Below, one piece after another: positions 1-8,764 of a DNA stretch of 41,889 nucleotides. Source of the stretch: Geobacillus jurassicus NBRC 107829 (GTDB lineage Bacteria > Bacillota > Bacilli > Bacillales > Anoxybacillaceae); the NCBI RefSeq assembly GCF_001544315.1, contig NZ_BCQG01000031.1, forward strand, positions 1 through 41,889, written 5' to 3'. The notes beneath the pieces are model-generated. The model was given only the letters and a program-made list of their open reading frames with translations, searched no databases and had not been told where the DNA came from. The translations under genes and the position numbers were made by a program. Each line of letters opens with the position of its first letter. Within the stretch, counting starts at the first letter, position 1.

Positions 1-3000
1 CATCTTTAGCCGGTTTTAACGGATCGTGTGGATTAGGTACATAAATTCCCCCTATTCGATATGTTTTCTTATCAACAACAATTTGTCTTCCTGGCGCATA
101 CTCGCTCAACGCTCTGTTTATCTCCAATTGCGGTCGTTGTTTAACGATTATTCTCCCCGTTCTTTCATCCTTCCCTTCGATGTAAAAACTGCATAAATCT
201 TGTGGAAATGCATAGGTTGGAAGCAAGCCGTGATTGAACAAAAAATCGAGAAATTTATCGTTCGGATTTACTTCCGCTATATCGTCACCATCGATGGTTT
301 GTATTGTATGTTTGACTTTCTCATAATTCCGTTCCAACTCGCTTACTAGCTCATTACATGCTTCCTTAACAATATACCATTTTCGCTCTACCATATCCCC
401 GCCTAATATTCCTTCTGTCGAAACAACCTCATCCGGAATCAAGTCAAAAATCACCGGATAGTCGCGAAAACGACAGGCGATATTGTCATTCAGCCATTTT
501 TTAAACTGCTCATAATTAAAAGGCGGAGTACCTTCAAAAAATGATTTTGTATCACCTAACGAACTGCTGAGAATGCTTAACGCAACGGCACTTGTAGAAA
601 CGTTTTCATGAAAATACGTTTGAATGAGAAATGCGTTCAAATGCCTTTTGGTGATTTTTTTATTATCAATATAAACAATGGGTTTGCGAGCCGAACCGCT
701 GATCATTTTTTCAGGCTGTTGAAAATAATAATAATCGTGCGGCCCTCCCTGGGCATAAGTAACTACGGTCGATAAAGCCGTTCCCCTCCGTCCAGCACGT
801 CCCGCACGCTGCTGGTAGTTCTCCCGTTGTGGCGGAACATTTCGTAGTCCAACGGCAGTCAGTGAACCGATGTCGACGCCGACTTCCATTGTGGTTGTAC
901 AGCTTAAAATATCGACAGGTCCTTCTAAAACATCTAATATGATATCTTGGAACCGCAATTCGTACTCTTCTGTTGTTGCGATCGCTATTTTCGCATCCTT
1001 TTGCGACAGTTGAGCGGTATGCTCTTCAACGGTGATGTTCGAAATTTTCTCATGGTTTGTCAATATTTTTTGTATAGGTGAACGCCAAAATCCTTTTTCT
1101 GAATCCAACCGTTTACTGTTCACGTCTAATATCTCGATATTTTCCGATAAACAATTCACACATTTGTTTTTTGCTGCAACGATATTCATTTCTTTGCAAT
1201 CATTGCATTTATACCAAGTTGTATAAATGCCAGGAATCAGTTTTAATTTTCTAGGGGATAAATAATATCTCCCTTCCGATTCTGTACACAATTTAAACAA
1301 TGCATCGACAATTTCCTTCTTATGCTCCTCACTTTGAACATAAAGATGAATGATATTCTCTAAGTTTTTCGGTATATAACCTTTCTCAACTCCCCAATCA
1401 TCGCCCCCGAACCCTCTAATCTTCAGCCTCTCATAGAAATGAATGGTTGAATCTATGGCCACTCTATCCAGCATTTCTTGAATGAACAGCATAGTCAGTA
1501 CATAAATGTCTTCCTTCGACAATATCTCTTTTAGCTTTCTTTCTACTCTTGCCATTTCTCTTTTAACAGGCTCTACGTAGCCTGTGGCCGTTGTATAAAC
1601 CGAGTAGAGTGGATGGCAAAGCTGGCGAAGAAGTTCTGTTTTGAAACGAGGCAGCAGTTCAATGTCGCCGTTTTCAATCAGCTCCTCATAGTCGCCATCA
1701 AAATCCTCATGTAAAATTTGAACATGATAGGCCAACGATTTTCGATCCTGTCCTTCAAAAAAGTATAATTTATGCTCATCAAGCACTTGCAGCAACGAAC
1801 AATATAAAGCGCCGCTCAGTTTCGGTTCAATATCTTGATCAATTAATTTTTGAGCCGCCAATAAAATGGACTGTCTAAAAGAGTCAAGCTCTACTTCATG
1901 GGGAATATCCCTGGCAAGACGTGCAGCCTTTTGGCGTCCGTCAGAAAACAGCAGCACTTTCCGTCCCTCATTAGGCAATTGTTTATTCAGCTTTACCGGA
2001 GGTTGCAATAAAAATTGCTCGCGAACTAAATTAGCAAAAGGCTGCTCACCTTTTGTTTTTAAGTCCGTAATCGTTCCCTGCACTTTTCTCATACAGCACG
2101 GACATTGTTGGAATGTAATTGTTTGCTTTTTCTTTTTGTTCTTATTTGCCTCATCATGAGGCAAATACAATTTTAGATAACCTTCAGGATCTTCCGGCGG
2201 CGACTTCATTAAATATCCCGTCCTGATATCGAGCCATACAGGACGCACCGATCGTTCTCCTTTTTGTATTTTTTCATGGGGCGGTTCAACCAGCAAATGA
2301 ATCTCTGTCAACTCCTCGCCAACAATGCCTTTCCCTTTTTCAGCCCATAAGTAGTTACCGTCCTTTTTCGATATATACCCTCGAATAAATGCAGTTCCAC
2401 ATTTTCGATGGGTAAGCAATTCGTAGACCCTTGCTTCCTTGCTGCAAGTACATTGTAATTTCGGAGAATCATACATTTTTCCTAAAATCGAATCGTTTCC
2501 TTTTACTCTTTTTTCCTCACATTTCGAATTGGTGCAGACATAAATACCTGATACACCTTTAAAGAATAAATGGATCCTTACCGGCAATAACACTCGCTCA
2601 TTATTTTTAGCTGCATTGGCCAACATTAATAAATGGCTTGTCGCTTTTTGGGCCATTTTCATATCGACACTTGGAAATACCAACTTGGCAATATCGCTGA
2701 ACTTTTTAGCATTTCCGCTTATTTGTTCAATAATTAATTCGAGCGGTCCAAATCCGTCTAAACTTTTATATAGATACGACGGCAGCTCATCTAAATTATG
2801 TGGGACATCTCCCCATCCAAGCCGCTTTGCTACAGCCTGGAGATTCGACCGCAATGTATCGTACTGATGAATGCGATTGGTAAACTGCTCGCTGTCTAGC
2901 AAGGCGAATGCATAGGCCTCTTCTGTCGTGCCAATTCTTCCGGGCTTTCTTTTTTCTTTCACTCCTTTGATCAACTTAAACGAACGTTTTTTCAGTTTAC

Positions 3001-4141
3001 CCGTTAATTGTTCAGCAAATTCAATAGCCGCCGAATCATCATCCTCCGCGCCCAAACTTGCACTCGTTAGAATGCAGCGCAATCGATCGCGTGTAATTCC
3101 TAATCTTGCCTGCAGCCTTCTAATGAGTAGAGCCACCTCTGCACCGCTCGTTCCTCGGTACATATGCGCCTCATCAAGCACTAGAATCAATGTGTTCGCT
3201 TCATCTTCTGCAAGCCATTGTCTTGTTTTCTCCCAAATTGGCCGCTCAATCGGGCGCATCAACATATACTCCAGCATGGAATAGTTCGTTACCAAAATAT
3301 CCGGGGGAGTCGTTTGCATCTCGTGTCTAGTAAACAATTCCCGGTCGTCAGGAGAGGTCAAATATCGAGATTTCCAGTCGCCTCTTTTGCCTGAACGGAA
3401 GTTTGTTAAATTTTTCGCTATCCATTTCCCTCTTTTTTTCATTTCCAGCGCCAGCTGCGGCCGATTCTTTTCAATATCCAAATAATAGTCAATAATCTCC
3501 TTCAACTGATAGTCGTCTTTTTCCTTTGTCCGCTCTCCCGGGTAAGGTGTTCTTGATGTGTACATACCAAATAATGGATGACGACCGAAATGATCCCGAA
3601 AGTACTTGGACACTCTCTCATCACCAAAAAGCTGGCGCAATCTTGTGATTTGATCGCTGACTAGCGCATTCATCGGATATAGTATTAACGCCCGAACCGC
3701 ATGTGTTTGAAACTGTTCCCTTCTATTAAATCCTTCATCAATTAATGAGTTTAAAATGGGATGTAAGAATGATTCCGTTTTACCTGAGCCGGTTCCAGTC
3801 GCTACAACTAAATCATGTCCATCCACTAAAAATGATTCAAGCGCCTCCTGCTGATGGACGTACGGCCTCTTATAAATTCCTACACTAGGAGACAACTCCG
3901 AAAAATAAGTCATTGCTTCTTTGCAATGAGCAGGCAAATTCATCTGCTCATAGGCAGGCCCCAGCTCATAAACAGGAGTGGCCTCAATATACGGCTCCTT
4001 CGAAATGACCCCCGGTGAATCCAATAACTCTCTGCGCTCTAACAGCAAAGAGGGATGGCTGATTGGATATTGCGCTTCAATATATTCGCGCAATTTTTGA
4101 TGCAGCCGTGCAGAAACGGAGTTAATGGTAAATTCCATCAT
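1..4141 (-). CDS. Giant SF2 helicase (COG1205/DrmA/DruE-like), 3' end outside window
   Basis: At least 1,379 residues; the C-terminus lies beyond the left edge. SF2 motifs read in order: Walker A ATGTGSGKTE near residue 115, LDEAHMYRG near 322, LTSASLG near 355, then after about 700 residues GVDIGSL near 1085 and QRAGRAGRRG near 1115. Between the two helicase lobes are several cysteine groups (near 535, 680 and 985) that look like zinc sites. The visible end contains ALSEYAPG, a phrase typical of the region before DUF1998 zinc domains, so a DUF1998-type tail probably follows. This fits the large helicases of Druantia (DruE) or DISARM (DrmA/DrmB) rather than a housekeeping enzyme. The start ATG overlaps the stop of the gene before it (ATGA), after a GGAAGGAG site. 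Likely role: ATP-driven DNA translocation in phage defence (inference). Subfamily unsettled. Confidence 0.85.
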   Translation of the reverse strand, partial: MMEFTINSVSARLHQKLREYIEAQYPISHPSLLLERRELLDSPGVISKEPYIEATPVYELGPAYEQMNLPAHCKEAMTYFSELSPSVGIYKRPYVHQQEALESFLVDGHDLVVATGTGSGKTESFLHPILNSLIDEGFNRREQFQTHAVRALILYPMNALVSDQITRLRQLFGDERVSKYFRDHFGRHPLFGMYTSRTPYPGERTKEKDDYQLKEIIDYYLDIEKNRPQLALEMKKRGKWIAKNLTNFRSGKRGDWKSRYLTSPDDRELFTRHEMQTTPPDILVTNYSMLEYMLMRPIERPIWEKTRQWLAEDEANTLILVLDEAHMYRGTSGAEVALLIRRLQARLGITRDRLRCILTSASLGAEDDDSAAIEFAEQLTGKLKKRSFKLIKGVKEKRKPGRIGTTEEAYAFALLDSEQFTNRIHQYDTLRSNLQAVAKRLGWGDVPHNLDELPSYLYKSLDGFGPLELIIEQISGNAKKFSDIAKLVFPSVDMKMAQKATSHLLMLANAAKNNERVLLPVRIHLFFKGVSGIYVCTNSKCEEKRVKGNDSILGKMYDSPKLQCTCSKEARVYELLTHRKCGTAFIRGYISKKDGNYLWAEKGKGIVGEELTEIHLLVEPPHEKIQKGERSVRPVWLDIRTGYLMKSPPEDPEGYLKLYLPHDEANKNKKKKQTITFQQCPCCMRKVQGTITDLKTKGEQPFANLVREQFLLQPPVKLNKQLPNEGRKVLLFSDGRQKAARLARDIPHEVELDSFRQSILLAAQKLIDQDIEPKLSGALYCSLLQVLDEHKLYFFEGQDRKSLAYHVQILHEDFDGDYEELIENGDIELLPRFKTELLRQLCHPLYSVYTTATGYVEPVKREMARVERKLKEILSKEDIYVLTMLFIQEMLDRVAIDSTIHFYERLKIRGFGGDDWGVEKGYIPKNLENIIHLYVQSEEHKKEIVDALFKLCTESEGRYYLSPRKLKLIPGIYTTWYKCNDCKEMNIVAAKNKCVNCLSENIEILDVNSKRLDSEKGFWRSPIQKILTNHEKISNITVEEHTAQLSQKDAKIAIATTEEYELRFQDIILDVLEGPVDILSCTTTMEVGVDIGSLTAVGLRNVPPQRENYQQRAGRAGRRGTALSTVVTYAQGGPHDYYYFQQPEKMISGSARKPIVYIDNKKITKRHLNAFLIQTYFHENVSTSAVALSILSSSLGDTKSFFEGTPPFNYEQFKKWLNDNIACRFRDYPVIFDLIPDEVVSTEGILGGDMVERKWYIVKEACNELVSELERNYEKVKHTIQTIDGDDIAEVNPNDKFLDFLFNHGLLPTYAFPQDLCSFYIEGKDERTGRIIVKQRPQLEINRALSEYAPGRQIVVDKKTYRIGGIYVPNPHDPLKPAKD

Positions 4142-5091
4142 CCCATTTCGACTCCTTCCCATCGTATTGAATCCTCATCAATCCCCAAGCGCCGCAAAAC
4201 CCAAATAAAATCTGAATAATGCCACAAAGGCACAATCCACTCAATCGGTTTGATAAAGGAAAGCGGGAAACAAAAAAGCATCGCCATCTTTTGTTCAAAC
4301 ACAGGAAACTTTTTAAAAAGACGGACATAAATAACATCCTCACGAATTTTTGCACACTTTATCGTTGTTTTCACCTGAGCCTTATACTCTAAGGCATACT
4401 TGGCCGTTTCTAAATAATATTCGGGTATCTTGTAATAACGCGCATCACCCCTTCCCATGTTCTCAACCCAAAAGTAGAGCGGTTGACTGTTTTTTAATGC
4501 ATACCTAGCAATATAACAATCAGACTTTGATGCAAGATTCATTTGAAATGGGTACCATTTGCGCCGTTTTTGAGGCAAAAATAGTTCTGTTGGTTCATCG
4601 TTTAGTTTTACTGGGTTCTGCAATTTGAGCGTTTCGATAAATTCATTTACAGTCGGTGAAGGCATCCATTCGTCAATCATCAACGTTGGAACATGACTGC
4701 CCTCTTCCATATAACCGCTGCCGCACCCGTAATACTTGTCGCTCTTTCCTTCAGGGTTGCTAAGCACAACCAAGCTTTTAGACACGGGAAGTTCGACACA
4801 GCGCGGGGGCAACGGCAAATAATATCCATTGGCAAGCTTCAATATTTCCCCCAAACCAGATAACAGTTCGAGCAATGACTGTGCTTCGGTTTGATCTTCT
4901 TCTTTCATAACGTTTCGAAGATCTTCAAAAAAGCGCCCCTTTAGCAATCTTTGCAAAGGCGGGATAAGCCGCTGAAAATGCACCGGGTTCATTTTATAGT
5001 CCTCGAATGCATAAAAGTGCACCAAAGAAAGGACATGACGTTTTATTTGTCTAAATTGTATAATTGTATTCTTCCATGCATCTGTCAACAT
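4138..5091 (-). CDS. Unrecognised 317-aa protein of the helicase operon
   Basis: I do not recognise this family. It is a soluble-looking protein of 317 residues, rich in Trp and Tyr, with no signal peptide, no clear membrane helix and no catalytic motif that I can name. The first 90 residues look helical; the second half has an alternating aromatic and basic pattern, as in nucleic-acid or protein-binding folds. It starts at ATG after GGGGGTGG, 21 bp beyond the 660-residue gene, and its stop overlaps the helicase start, so it is almost certainly co-translated with the helicase. By position it could be an adaptor between the helicase and the upstream proteins, comparable to the small accessory proteins in Druantia operons, but that is inference from context only. 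Confidence 0.75.
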   Translation of the reverse strand: MLTDAWKNTIIQFRQIKRHVLSLVHFYAFEDYKMNPVHFQRLIPPLQRLLKGRFFEDLRNVMKEEDQTEAQSLLELLSGLGEILKLANGYYLPLPPRCVELPVSKSLVVLSNPEGKSDKYYGCGSGYMEEGSHVPTLMIDEWMPSPTVNEFIETLKLQNPVKLNDEPTELFLPQKRRKWYPFQMNLASKSDCYIARYALKNSQPLYFWVENMGRGDARYYKIPEYYLETAKYALEYKAQVKTTIKCAKIREDVIYVRLFKKFPVFEQKMAMLFCFPLSFIKPIEWIVPLWHYSDFIWVLRRLGIDEDSIRWEGVEMG

Positions 5092-5112
5092 CTCTCGAGC
5101 TCCACCCCCTTA

Positions 5113-7095
5113 CTAAATCAAAATATTCTCGCTGTCAAACTCTTCTAAGATCTTCTTTGCCTGCTCACGGGCAACATACGGCTGCAGTAGCACCTTGACG
5201 ACCCATACAGACACAGCTTCTTCCTCGAGCCGTTCATCCTCTAATAACCGAAACCATTTTTTAAATGCTTCTTTTTGTTTCGTAAACGACATGACTTCTT
5301 GCACAATTTCCAAAAAATTGTTGAACTCACTGGATTTCTCCTTTAATATTTTACCTTCTACAAGTAAATGTGCAGGGATGGAGCCGAAGACTAAGCGATG
5401 TGTCTTTCTTAATGAGAGAATATCAGGAGTTGTCGTCATTTCGTCTGCGCTGATCACAGGCGAAAACGATAGCTTTTGAATAAACGAATCGGTCAACTCA
5501 CTTTCTTCTTTTATGCTTATCAAAATCAATTCTGGCAACGACTCATCAATAGACACGCGCCAATAGTCGAGAAACGATTGTAAATACAATTCAGCGGGCG
5601 AATTTTCAATTTGGCATAAATGAAGAGACTTTACACAGTCAGGCCGTGTATAACGAGAAAAGCAATTGATCAACGTTTTATTAGTAAAATTCTTTATATC
5701 TGGAAAAACCGTTAGATGATCGTTTCCTGCAACCGCCCAGCCGATTGCCTGTGACAGTTCAAAACTAAATTCTCCTTTGACCACGACTGGTTTACGAAAC
5801 AAAATCGCTCCGATGATCGTTTTCGCTGTCAACCATGCTTTATTCTCCTGCATGCCAATCATGCATAGGTTTTCTGCAATGGATGTCATTAAATGATTTA
5901 TATCTTCATAATAAACTGTTGTTTCATCAACATCCTTCACCACCCATTGCGAATGATTTCGATCGTTTGATTCGTTATGCGTGGAGACATTTAACCCTAA
6001 ATTTGCGAAAGGGAGTAAATCAGCCAAAGTCCGGAAAATGTTATCTTTCATTTCCTTGATCTTTAACTCCAATGCTTCATCGGCTTTTTTTAATCTTTCT
6101 TCCGTTTCCTTTATCTGTCTTTCGATCTCTTCCATCTCAACGAGCAAATGCTCTTTTTTTCTACGCAGCTGTTCTGTTTCGTTCAATACTTTTCGATGCT
6201 CATCTTCGATTCTTGCTTTCTCCGCAGCAAACCTTTCCTCTAATTTATCCTCTATTTTCCTTTGAATCGCTGGGTACTGTAATAATTCTTCCTCAAATTG
6301 ACCAATATCTTCCTTTGTTATTTGATATTTAGCCAACAACTCAATGGCTCGCATAATGCGCTCATAACGAACTTGCGGAGGGAGATCGCTAACCAATTCA
6401 GATAGCTGACTGATGACTTTTCGTGAAATTTCCTGAACCTGTTGCTGGTCTTTCAACGTTTTTAAAGCATAACGCATAATCCGATCGTTAGTGGCACAAT
6501 CGAGATAATCTTCGACAGGGCTCGCTAGCATCGCCGATACAAAGTATCGTTCGATCCCGACGTTCTTATCATTATATTTAACGAGATGCATCCCTTTTTT
6601 TCGTATTTCGAGCAACTTATCGCCGGACGAATCAATCACCCATTTTTGTTCTTTTGTCTGTTTGACACGGTAAGGTCCAACTAAATAATCATCGTTCGTT
6701 AAGAGTAAAATTTCTGAACTAAACTGCTGCGGGGCATCAAACCCGTTCTGAATCAAATAAACAATGTCATGATTTTGCGCAAGTGAAAACGGTATCGGAA
6801 ATACCTCATAATATTTTAAATTCTCCAATTCTTTTCTTACGATAAACTTTGAATATACAAGTCTTCCTGCGTAGTCTTCCTCATTTCTTTCTTCGATTGT
6901 ATAAAATCCCACTTTCCCTGCGTGAATGTCTTCAGGAGCAGGAGACCATATCACTTCCCCCTCACTTGGATAATGCAATCGTGCTTCCTGAACCTCAATT
7001 AACTGGTGATCGCGATATTCCGCTAAAACTTTAACAAACACATATTTTTTATTTGGCTTTCTTTCTTTTTCGACAATCCCAAATACCGTCTTCAC
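5113..7095 (-). CDS. 660-aa coiled-coil protein with possible inactive AAA-like C-terminus
   Basis: Unrecognised family. Residues 1-250 form a mixed domain with many aromatic residues; residues about 265-350 are a long charged heptad-rich coiled coil; the rest is globular. At about 421-450 a hydrophobic strand followed by KGEFSFELSQAIGWAV sits where an AAA/McrB-like ATPase would carry its P-loop, but no GxxGxGK[ST] is present. Near 521-530 PELILIS resembles a Walker B strand without the acidic pair. A degenerate NTPase that acts as a scaffold is therefore possible (inference). It starts with GTG inside GTGA, overlapping the stop of the CoiA-like gene after GGGAGGAG, which implies translational coupling. 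It lies 21 bp before the 317-residue gene. Confidence 0.8.
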   Translation of the reverse strand: MKTVFGIVEKERKPNKKYVFVKVLAEYRDHQLIEVQEARLHYPSEGEVIWSPAPEDIHAGKVGFYTIEERNEEDYAGRLVYSKFIVRKELENLKYYEVFPIPFSLAQNHDIVYLIQNGFDAPQQFSSEILLLTNDDYLVGPYRVKQTKEQKWVIDSSGDKLLEIRKKGMHLVKYNDKNVGIERYFVSAMLASPVEDYLDCATNDRIMRYALKTLKDQQQVQEISRKVISQLSELVSDLPPQVRYERIMRAIELLAKYQITKEDIGQFEEELLQYPAIQRKIEDKLEERFAAEKARIEDEHRKVLNETEQLRRKKEHLLVEMEEIERQIKETEERLKKADEALELKIKEMKDNIFRTLADLLPFANLGLNVSTHNESNDRNHSQWVVKDVDETTVYYEDINHLMTSIAENLCMIGMQENKAWLTAKTIIGAILFRKPVVVKGEFSFELSQAIGWAVAGNDHLTVFPDIKNFTNKTLINCFSRYTRPDCVKSLHLCQIENSPAELYLQSFLDYWRVSIDESLPELILISIKEESELTDSFIQKLSFSPVISADEMTTTPDILSLRKTHRLVFGSIPAHLLVEGKILKEKSSEFNNFLEIVQEVMSFTKQKEAFKKWFRLLEDERLEEEAVSVWVVKVLLQPYVAREQAKKILEEFDSENILI

Positions 7096-8612
7096 GACGA
7101 TCTCCTCCCATCAATAAATTCCTTTACTATTTTTGGAACCTTGTTTCGATATGTCTTTACATAGTAGGCTAGTTTTGCCCGCAACATTTTATCCCCTACA
7201 TCTTGCAACAAAAACTCTAGGAAACGATATTGTTCATTTGAAATCCAACAACACTTTGTTTGCTCAAGCTGCATATACGCCAATAAAACTTTGCGCCAAT
7301 CGGGATGGGCTAAATCGCGCATCTCTTGAGCAGAAAAGTCAAACGCCCAAACCCCAGGAATAAAAAGCTTCTCAACAGATGGATGAAAAAATTCTCCCCC
7401 TTGACTGAGCTCTCTGGCAAACCGATTTTTTTCTTTGATCCAGTAAGGAAACAAAAGAGGATCTGTTACCGAAACCGTTGTATATTTCAAGATGCTCTTT
7501 TCCTCACACAGCGCCAATGTCCGCTGGTCAGCCACAACCCCGGATTCCAATCGTTCCGAAAAACATGGGTTCGCGTTTGGATCATAAAATAGATGTAACA
7601 TCTTTCCTTCATGTTTTTTAATATAAAAAGTATGAAAACCCTTTTTATGCAATATAATGTCAACATAAGAACTCGACAGCGGATATTCCCGACTCGTATA
7701 ATCCGGTTGAATATGAACTAGGCTGTACTTTTGCAGTTGAAAGTCACGAAAAGATATTTGGATTCTACATTTTCCTGTTCCGATTAACATCGCTTCGCCT
7801 TTTCTTCCAAAAACTGAAGGGGCGACTATATCCAAATAATAATACGGCGGTTTCAAGTCATATCCAAATTGCCGAAACCACTCTATTAACGGCTCCGCCA
7901 ATAGAAAAGGAAGACGGATTTTATAGGCAAACCATCCATACTTTTGATTTAATGGTGTTACATCCATTTCCCTCGGAAACTCTATTTTTTTCCGTGACAT
8001 CATATAAAACGTGTCACTCAGTGATAGTTCTCTAGGCTCAATCATGCAAAAGCTTTGGTTTATTGGCCGAAACAAATATGTATGGTTTTGAAACCCTTTA
8101 ATATATTCAGGCCAAAACAAGCCGAGTTTCTCATAACATTTTTCATCTTTTCTAGTCGCAAAAGAAAAACTGTAGCCCTGTTTCGGAACAATCCACAGTT
8201 TATTTTCACTAGAGTTAGGCCAAAGCTGTGCAGAGGAAATAAAGGAATTCATTTCATTGCATTTTATTTTAAAGTGCAAATGATGCACGTCACATTGCAT
8301 CGCTTGAGAAGGCGTTAAATAAGGAAAGGTAATAAAAAGCTCCCAATCACGTTCCAATGGTTCAAATGTAATAAAGGGGCGGCTTATCATCAATGAATAA
8401 TCATGAAGATGGGATGAACCTGACAAACGTTGAACATAAAGTTCGCATCGTTCAGACCCTTGCCCGCGTTCGTGACGAAAGTGAGCGGACTGCACCCTTC
8501 CTTCTGCTTTAAATACTCTCGCGCCGCAGCATGGACACGTATAGACAACCCCATACTTATGTGCGTTTTTCGCATGAACAAGTTGTCCTAACGGGTTAAA
8601 TGCTCTTTCCAT
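7092..8612 (-). CDS. CoiA-like zinc-domain protein, first gene of the helicase operon
   Basis: 506 residues. The N-terminus carries a compact zinc-binding pattern, TCPCCG at 25-30 followed by AHFRH at 43-47, the arrangement that opens competence protein CoiA and related nuclease-like proteins (CPxCG followed by HFxH). C26 or C28, C29, H44 and H47 are the likely ligands. CoiA has a predicted PD-(D/E)XK nuclease after this domain; in the remaining 430 residues I could not find a confident nuclease motif, and the protein is longer than usual CoiA. The start is ATG after AAGGGG with 9 bp spacing, and it leads the four-gene operon. Likely a DNA-recognition or nuclease component of the system (inference). 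It is probably not competence CoiA itself, given its neighbours. Confidence 0.8.
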   Translation of the reverse strand: MERAFNPLGQLVHAKNAHKYGVVYTCPCCGARVFKAEGRVQSAHFRHERGQGSERCELYVQRLSGSSHLHDYSLMISRPFITFEPLERDWELFITFPYLTPSQAMQCDVHHLHFKIKCNEMNSFISSAQLWPNSSENKLWIVPKQGYSFSFATRKDEKCYEKLGLFWPEYIKGFQNHTYLFRPINQSFCMIEPRELSLSDTFYMMSRKKIEFPREMDVTPLNQKYGWFAYKIRLPFLLAEPLIEWFRQFGYDLKPPYYYLDIVAPSVFGRKGEAMLIGTGKCRIQISFRDFQLQKYSLVHIQPDYTSREYPLSSSYVDIILHKKGFHTFYIKKHEGKMLHLFYDPNANPCFSERLESGVVADQRTLALCEEKSILKYTTVSVTDPLLFPYWIKEKNRFARELSQGGEFFHPSVEKLFIPGVWAFDFSAQEMRDLAHPDWRKVLLAYMQLEQTKCCWISNEQYRFLEFLLQDVGDKMLRAKLAYYVKTYRNKVPKIVKEFIDGRRSS

Positions 8613-8709
8613 ATGAACAGAACCCCTTACAAAAATGACTGGATGTTGTTTTATATCTTGACCACTTCAATAAACTATTGCTAATGCGACAAAACGATGA
8701 ATTTCGCGG

Positions 8710-8743
8710 GGAGAGACAGCATATTCTCCATAACTGTCTCTCC
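8710..8743. other. 10-bp perfect inverted repeat between hsdR and the helicase operon
   Basis: GGAGAGACAG is repeated as CTGTCTCTCC across a 14-bp loop, 22 bp beyond the hsdR stop codon. On the minus strand no U-run follows, so it is not a textbook terminator. It could still end hsd transcription, stabilise the hsd mRNA, or act as an operator for the operon starting at 8612. Confidence 0.6.
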
Positions 8744-8764
8744 TCAAAGCACCGATTGATCCCC

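Noticed and set aside
1-8612. Calling the helicase operon DISARM or Druantia outright
   Set aside because: The helicase is similar in plan, but partner genes could not be matched by eye; the name would be a guess.
8613-8690. Promoter for the helicase operon (TATAAA near 8657)
   Set aside because: A -10-like hexamer is present but no acceptable -35 at 16-18 bp.
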